Of a stretch of DNA of 64,000 nucleotides, positions 61,501 through 64,000 are shown in pieces. A program made the translations under genes and the position numbers. Every line of letters starts with the position of its first letter. The stretch's first letter is position 1. The notes beneath the pieces were generated by a model. It was not told the origin of the DNA, made no database searches, and saw only the letters and a list, made by a program, of their open reading frames with translations. Origin of the DNA: Rhytidiadelphus loreus. Taxonomy: Eukaryota > Streptophyta > Bryopsida > Hypnales > Hylocomiaceae. The DNA lies in the NCBI GenBank assembly GCA_947034895.1, contig OX344765.1, positions 42,413,001-42,477,000 of the forward strand. The letters are read 5' to 3'.

Positions 61501-61722
61501 GGGTGGATTGACCCCCTCGCTCGGCCTTACCAGGGGTGCATGTAAAAAAAAAGTACCCTATTTTGGGTTGTTCTAGGGTATATTCTTAACATCATCAAAC
61601 TAATTTGGGGTCTCTGATCGCAAAAATGAATTAAATTTTTGCAAAAAAATTCATGTGCGAAAAATAAATAATTCCAGGGTTTGTCCGCAGGGCCGAGCGA
61701 GGGGGTCAGTTCACCCTGGCCC
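61501..61722. mobile_element. GGCCAGGG-family MITE, copy F
   Basis: The left end TTAGGGTGGATTGACCCCCT and right end GTCAGTTCACCCTGGCCC are inverted. Near-identical to copy A (5709-5930) internally. ACTTGGA lies close to the left border and directly after the right border, a probable target duplication. Confidence 0.72.
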
Positions 61723-61918
61723 ACTTGGAATGGAGGATCACCTCCGGACTCCATTCAGTCAGTGAGTCCGTCTCAAACTCAAAATTAGCCGTTTATCTGA
61801 AGTCGGAGTGAGACTCGGAGCCAGTGACGACCGCTACCGGTACCCATACCGGTACCAGGAACTTCACTGACATTCCGGCATCATTTCACTGTGGACTGTA
61901 CTTGGTGGGGAATAGAAA

Positions 61919-62158
61919 GGCCGGGGTGAACCGACCCGTAGCGAAAATTTGAGGCCGAGGGAAAACGCTTAAATTTTTTATTTGCCACACATGATAAAAT
62001 TTGTAAATTTTGAATTCATATTTGCAATCAGCAGCCCCAAATTAGCTAGGAGAGGTGTAGGAGATAAATTCATCAAGCACAAAATAGTTTTTATTTACTT
62101 TACATGCACTCCTGGAATGACTTAGGGTGGATGAGCAAGGGTGTGAGTTCACTCGACT
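61919..62158. mobile_element. GGCCAGGG-family MITE, copy G
   Basis: The left end GGCCGGGGTGAACCGACC pairs with the right end GTGTGAGTTCACTCGACT imperfectly. Flanks GAATAGAAA and GAATATAAA suggest a 9-bp target duplication with one mismatch. The interior matches copies B, C and D. Confidence 0.65.
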
Positions 62159-63826
62159 GAATATAAAGAAGTGTTCACGAAAAAGTGAAATTAGGTTGTC
62201 CCACACTAATTTCTTGACATTTGATGCTGGCAATATGAATATTTATTGTTATTGGACAAGAACGATCTATTTTTGAATTAGGTATTGTTGTAATTGGGAC
62301 TTGTGAAACTACTTGTGTACAAATGAAAATATCTATAGAAATATTTGTTGACTTTGATGGCTTCTAAAGTGACTTTCTTGCAGTACAACAACCTAATTAT
62401 TTAGCCAACCTAATTTAGCTATTTAGTGTAGTTGTTTTAGGTGTAGAATGTTTAGCAAAGTATACCTTAGAGCATCTCCTATGACCTAGAGCACCAATTT
62501 GAAGGTCCTACACTTTTTGGCAAGAGATGAGATATCTTGCCCCTCGTAATCAAGCACATCACTACTACAAGTCCTCTAAATTCTCATGATTGTTGTGCTA
62601 TGTGGGCTCTCTTTGGCAAGACCTTCAAAAGAATGGTAAGATCTTCAATGGCACCCCTCAAATGCTTTTAAGTTTGGAGGTTCATGTTTTGTTAGTTTAG
62701 ATGACCATAATTTAATGGACCTCAGGCAATGCTCTTTGTTCTAAGATTATCATGAATAATGAGTTTGTTGAAGTAGTTCTATTACATGTTGGTTTTCACT
62801 AAGTCTCAAGTCTTTCCAAATTCTTAAAATTTGATATGTAGAAAGTTGAAAATCAAGATTTTCGACTTTACACTAAGTTCTAAGGTCCAATGCACTTAAC
62901 CCTAGCTTAAACAATACATCTTGGCCCATCGAGTAGCCTAAGAGAGAATAAAAAATCTCCTTCAAGCGGGGTACAAGTCTTGCTCCTTGCCTAAGGTTTG
63001 TACAGTATTGTGGAAGAATTGACCAATGAACAAAGCTTCATCTTTGAAAGTAAATGCAATACTTGGCAAGTTATTGAAGTTGGTCTAGTAAATTGTAAGA
63101 TTCTCTCCAAAAATCCTAAAGCCATTTTTTGTTTAAGATTAACTTGAAACCAAGCCCAAAAGACCTAGCATGTTGTTTGAAGGTTAAGAATGTCTACATG
63201 ACAACACTTTGGGGAGGTTTTGGCATCAAAGAATTGGGATTTGAAGCCTGATTAAGTTGAGATTAGCAAAAATGGAGACTCTACTTGGGTTCCAAGTTCC
63301 ATCTATTATTTTGTATATAATTTGAGAAAAATATCACTAAATCAAGCATGCTCTTGGGTTGCTTTTATATATGAATTTTTCTATTGGAAATTGTATGCAA
63401 AAGTGTCCCAAACTTTGACTTTTAGACCTATTTGGGGGTATATTTTTGCCATATAATATTTTACAAGAGAAAACTTGGGACTTAGAGTTGGAATTTTGGT
63501 CTTCACACTATAAAGCTCCAAATTCCACATATAATATTTTTTATTCACTTCCTACATTCCAAGAAAGTTAGAATTTGGCCTCAAAATGGGATTTAGAACA
63601 TAGTGAGATTATGCCCTAATTATTCCCTAGATTGTGTTATGATAGGCCAACAAAATAGAAAATCAAAAGGTGTCAATTTTATTGATAGCTACATTTTTAT
63701 TATAGAATTCTTTGGTTGTTTCAAGTCCATAATTGTCTAAAAACACTATGTTTGAAGACAATGTTAAATTCTATATTTCACCTCATTTTGGATAATCATT
63801 TAGTAGACTTGTTGAAATTCATCTTC
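62159..63826. other. Gene-free spacer
   Basis: AT-rich with no gene. Bases 62176-62210 and 62375-62430 hold diverged ends related to the nested MITE at 57925-58027 (GTGAAATTAGGTTGTCCCA; the complement of TACACTAAATAGCTAAATTA). They may mark one larger relative of it. Confidence 0.4.
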
Positions 63827-64000
63827 CATTAGATGAGATTTAGCTTCTCTATAGGGCTGCAAGTTCCTATAAATTCCCTTGAGTTTGTGGACTATGGGAA
63901 CTCTGACACAACATTAGTCTAATACTCTAATGTGGTAGAGCGATATCAAAAAATCAATTTTCAAAAATAAATAAATAAAAATATTTAATTATTTAGTTAT
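63827..64000. mobile_element. CATTAGATGAG-ended MITE, cut by the window edge
   Basis: The left end CATTAGATGAGATTTAGCTT and the A/T-only block entering at 63960 match the layout of the copy at 39093-39383. The right end lies beyond the window. Confidence 0.55.

Overview
The window is nuclear DNA of a land plant. It shows GT-AG introns, TATA-type promoters, a plant-style heavy-metal-associated (HMA) protein family, LINE relics, Stowaway/Mutator-type MITEs and a pogo-like transposon. Coding exons are much richer in G+C than the AT-rich spacers. A GH105 unsaturated-glucuronyl hydrolase gene with an intron, together with large repeat-filled spacers, makes me favour a seed-free plant (bryophyte, lycophyte or fern). 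That is inference, and I cannot name the species.

Only five genes are well supported. Four encode small HMA-fold proteins with tyrosine-rich tails: a four-exon gene at 6.7-8.5 kb (+), and intronless genes at 22.9-23.4 kb (-), 26.9-27.5 kb (+) and 45.2-45.8 kb (+). The intronless three share a CCxKC metal loop, a basic helix after the domain and a C-terminal motif of the form TNPxYxxHVxxxEY. The four-exon member has lost all three loop cysteines. None has a CaaX box, so they are HMA plant proteins but not isoprenylated HIPPs. The fifth gene (11.2-12.6 kb, -) encodes a predicted secreted GH105 pectin-fragment hydrolase in two exons. No functional link between it and the HMA genes is evident beyond proximity.

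Most of the rest is transposon-derived. The best element is a complete pogo-like transposon at 52.75-55.14 kb, with 25-bp perfect TIRs, TA target duplications and a 504-codon transposase reading frame broken by two in-frame TGA codons. Other elements are two related Mutator-type MITEs with 8- and 9-bp target duplications, a Stowaway-like MITE, a cluster of MITEs with GGCCAGGGTGAA-type ends (5.7-6.2 and 57.8-62.2 kb), six copies of a CATTAGATGAG-ended MITE, several MITEs seen once or twice, LINE fragments, and a large set of elements ending in TTAACCCCTAAA. Local arrays include a 67-69 bp minisatellite at 29.7-30.3 kb and a long (CA)n(TA)n tract at 37.2 kb.

Roughly: 0-6.2 kb repeats; 6.2-8.9 kb HMA gene 1; 11.2-12.7 kb GH105; 13.3-22.5 kb LINE fragment and MITEs; 22.9-27.5 kb divergent HMA pair; 28-44 kb repeats; 44.6-46.1 kb HMA gene 4 with a duplicated leader; 47-64 kb repeats including the pogo element. 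No rRNA, tRNA, organellar segment or CRISPR array was recognised.
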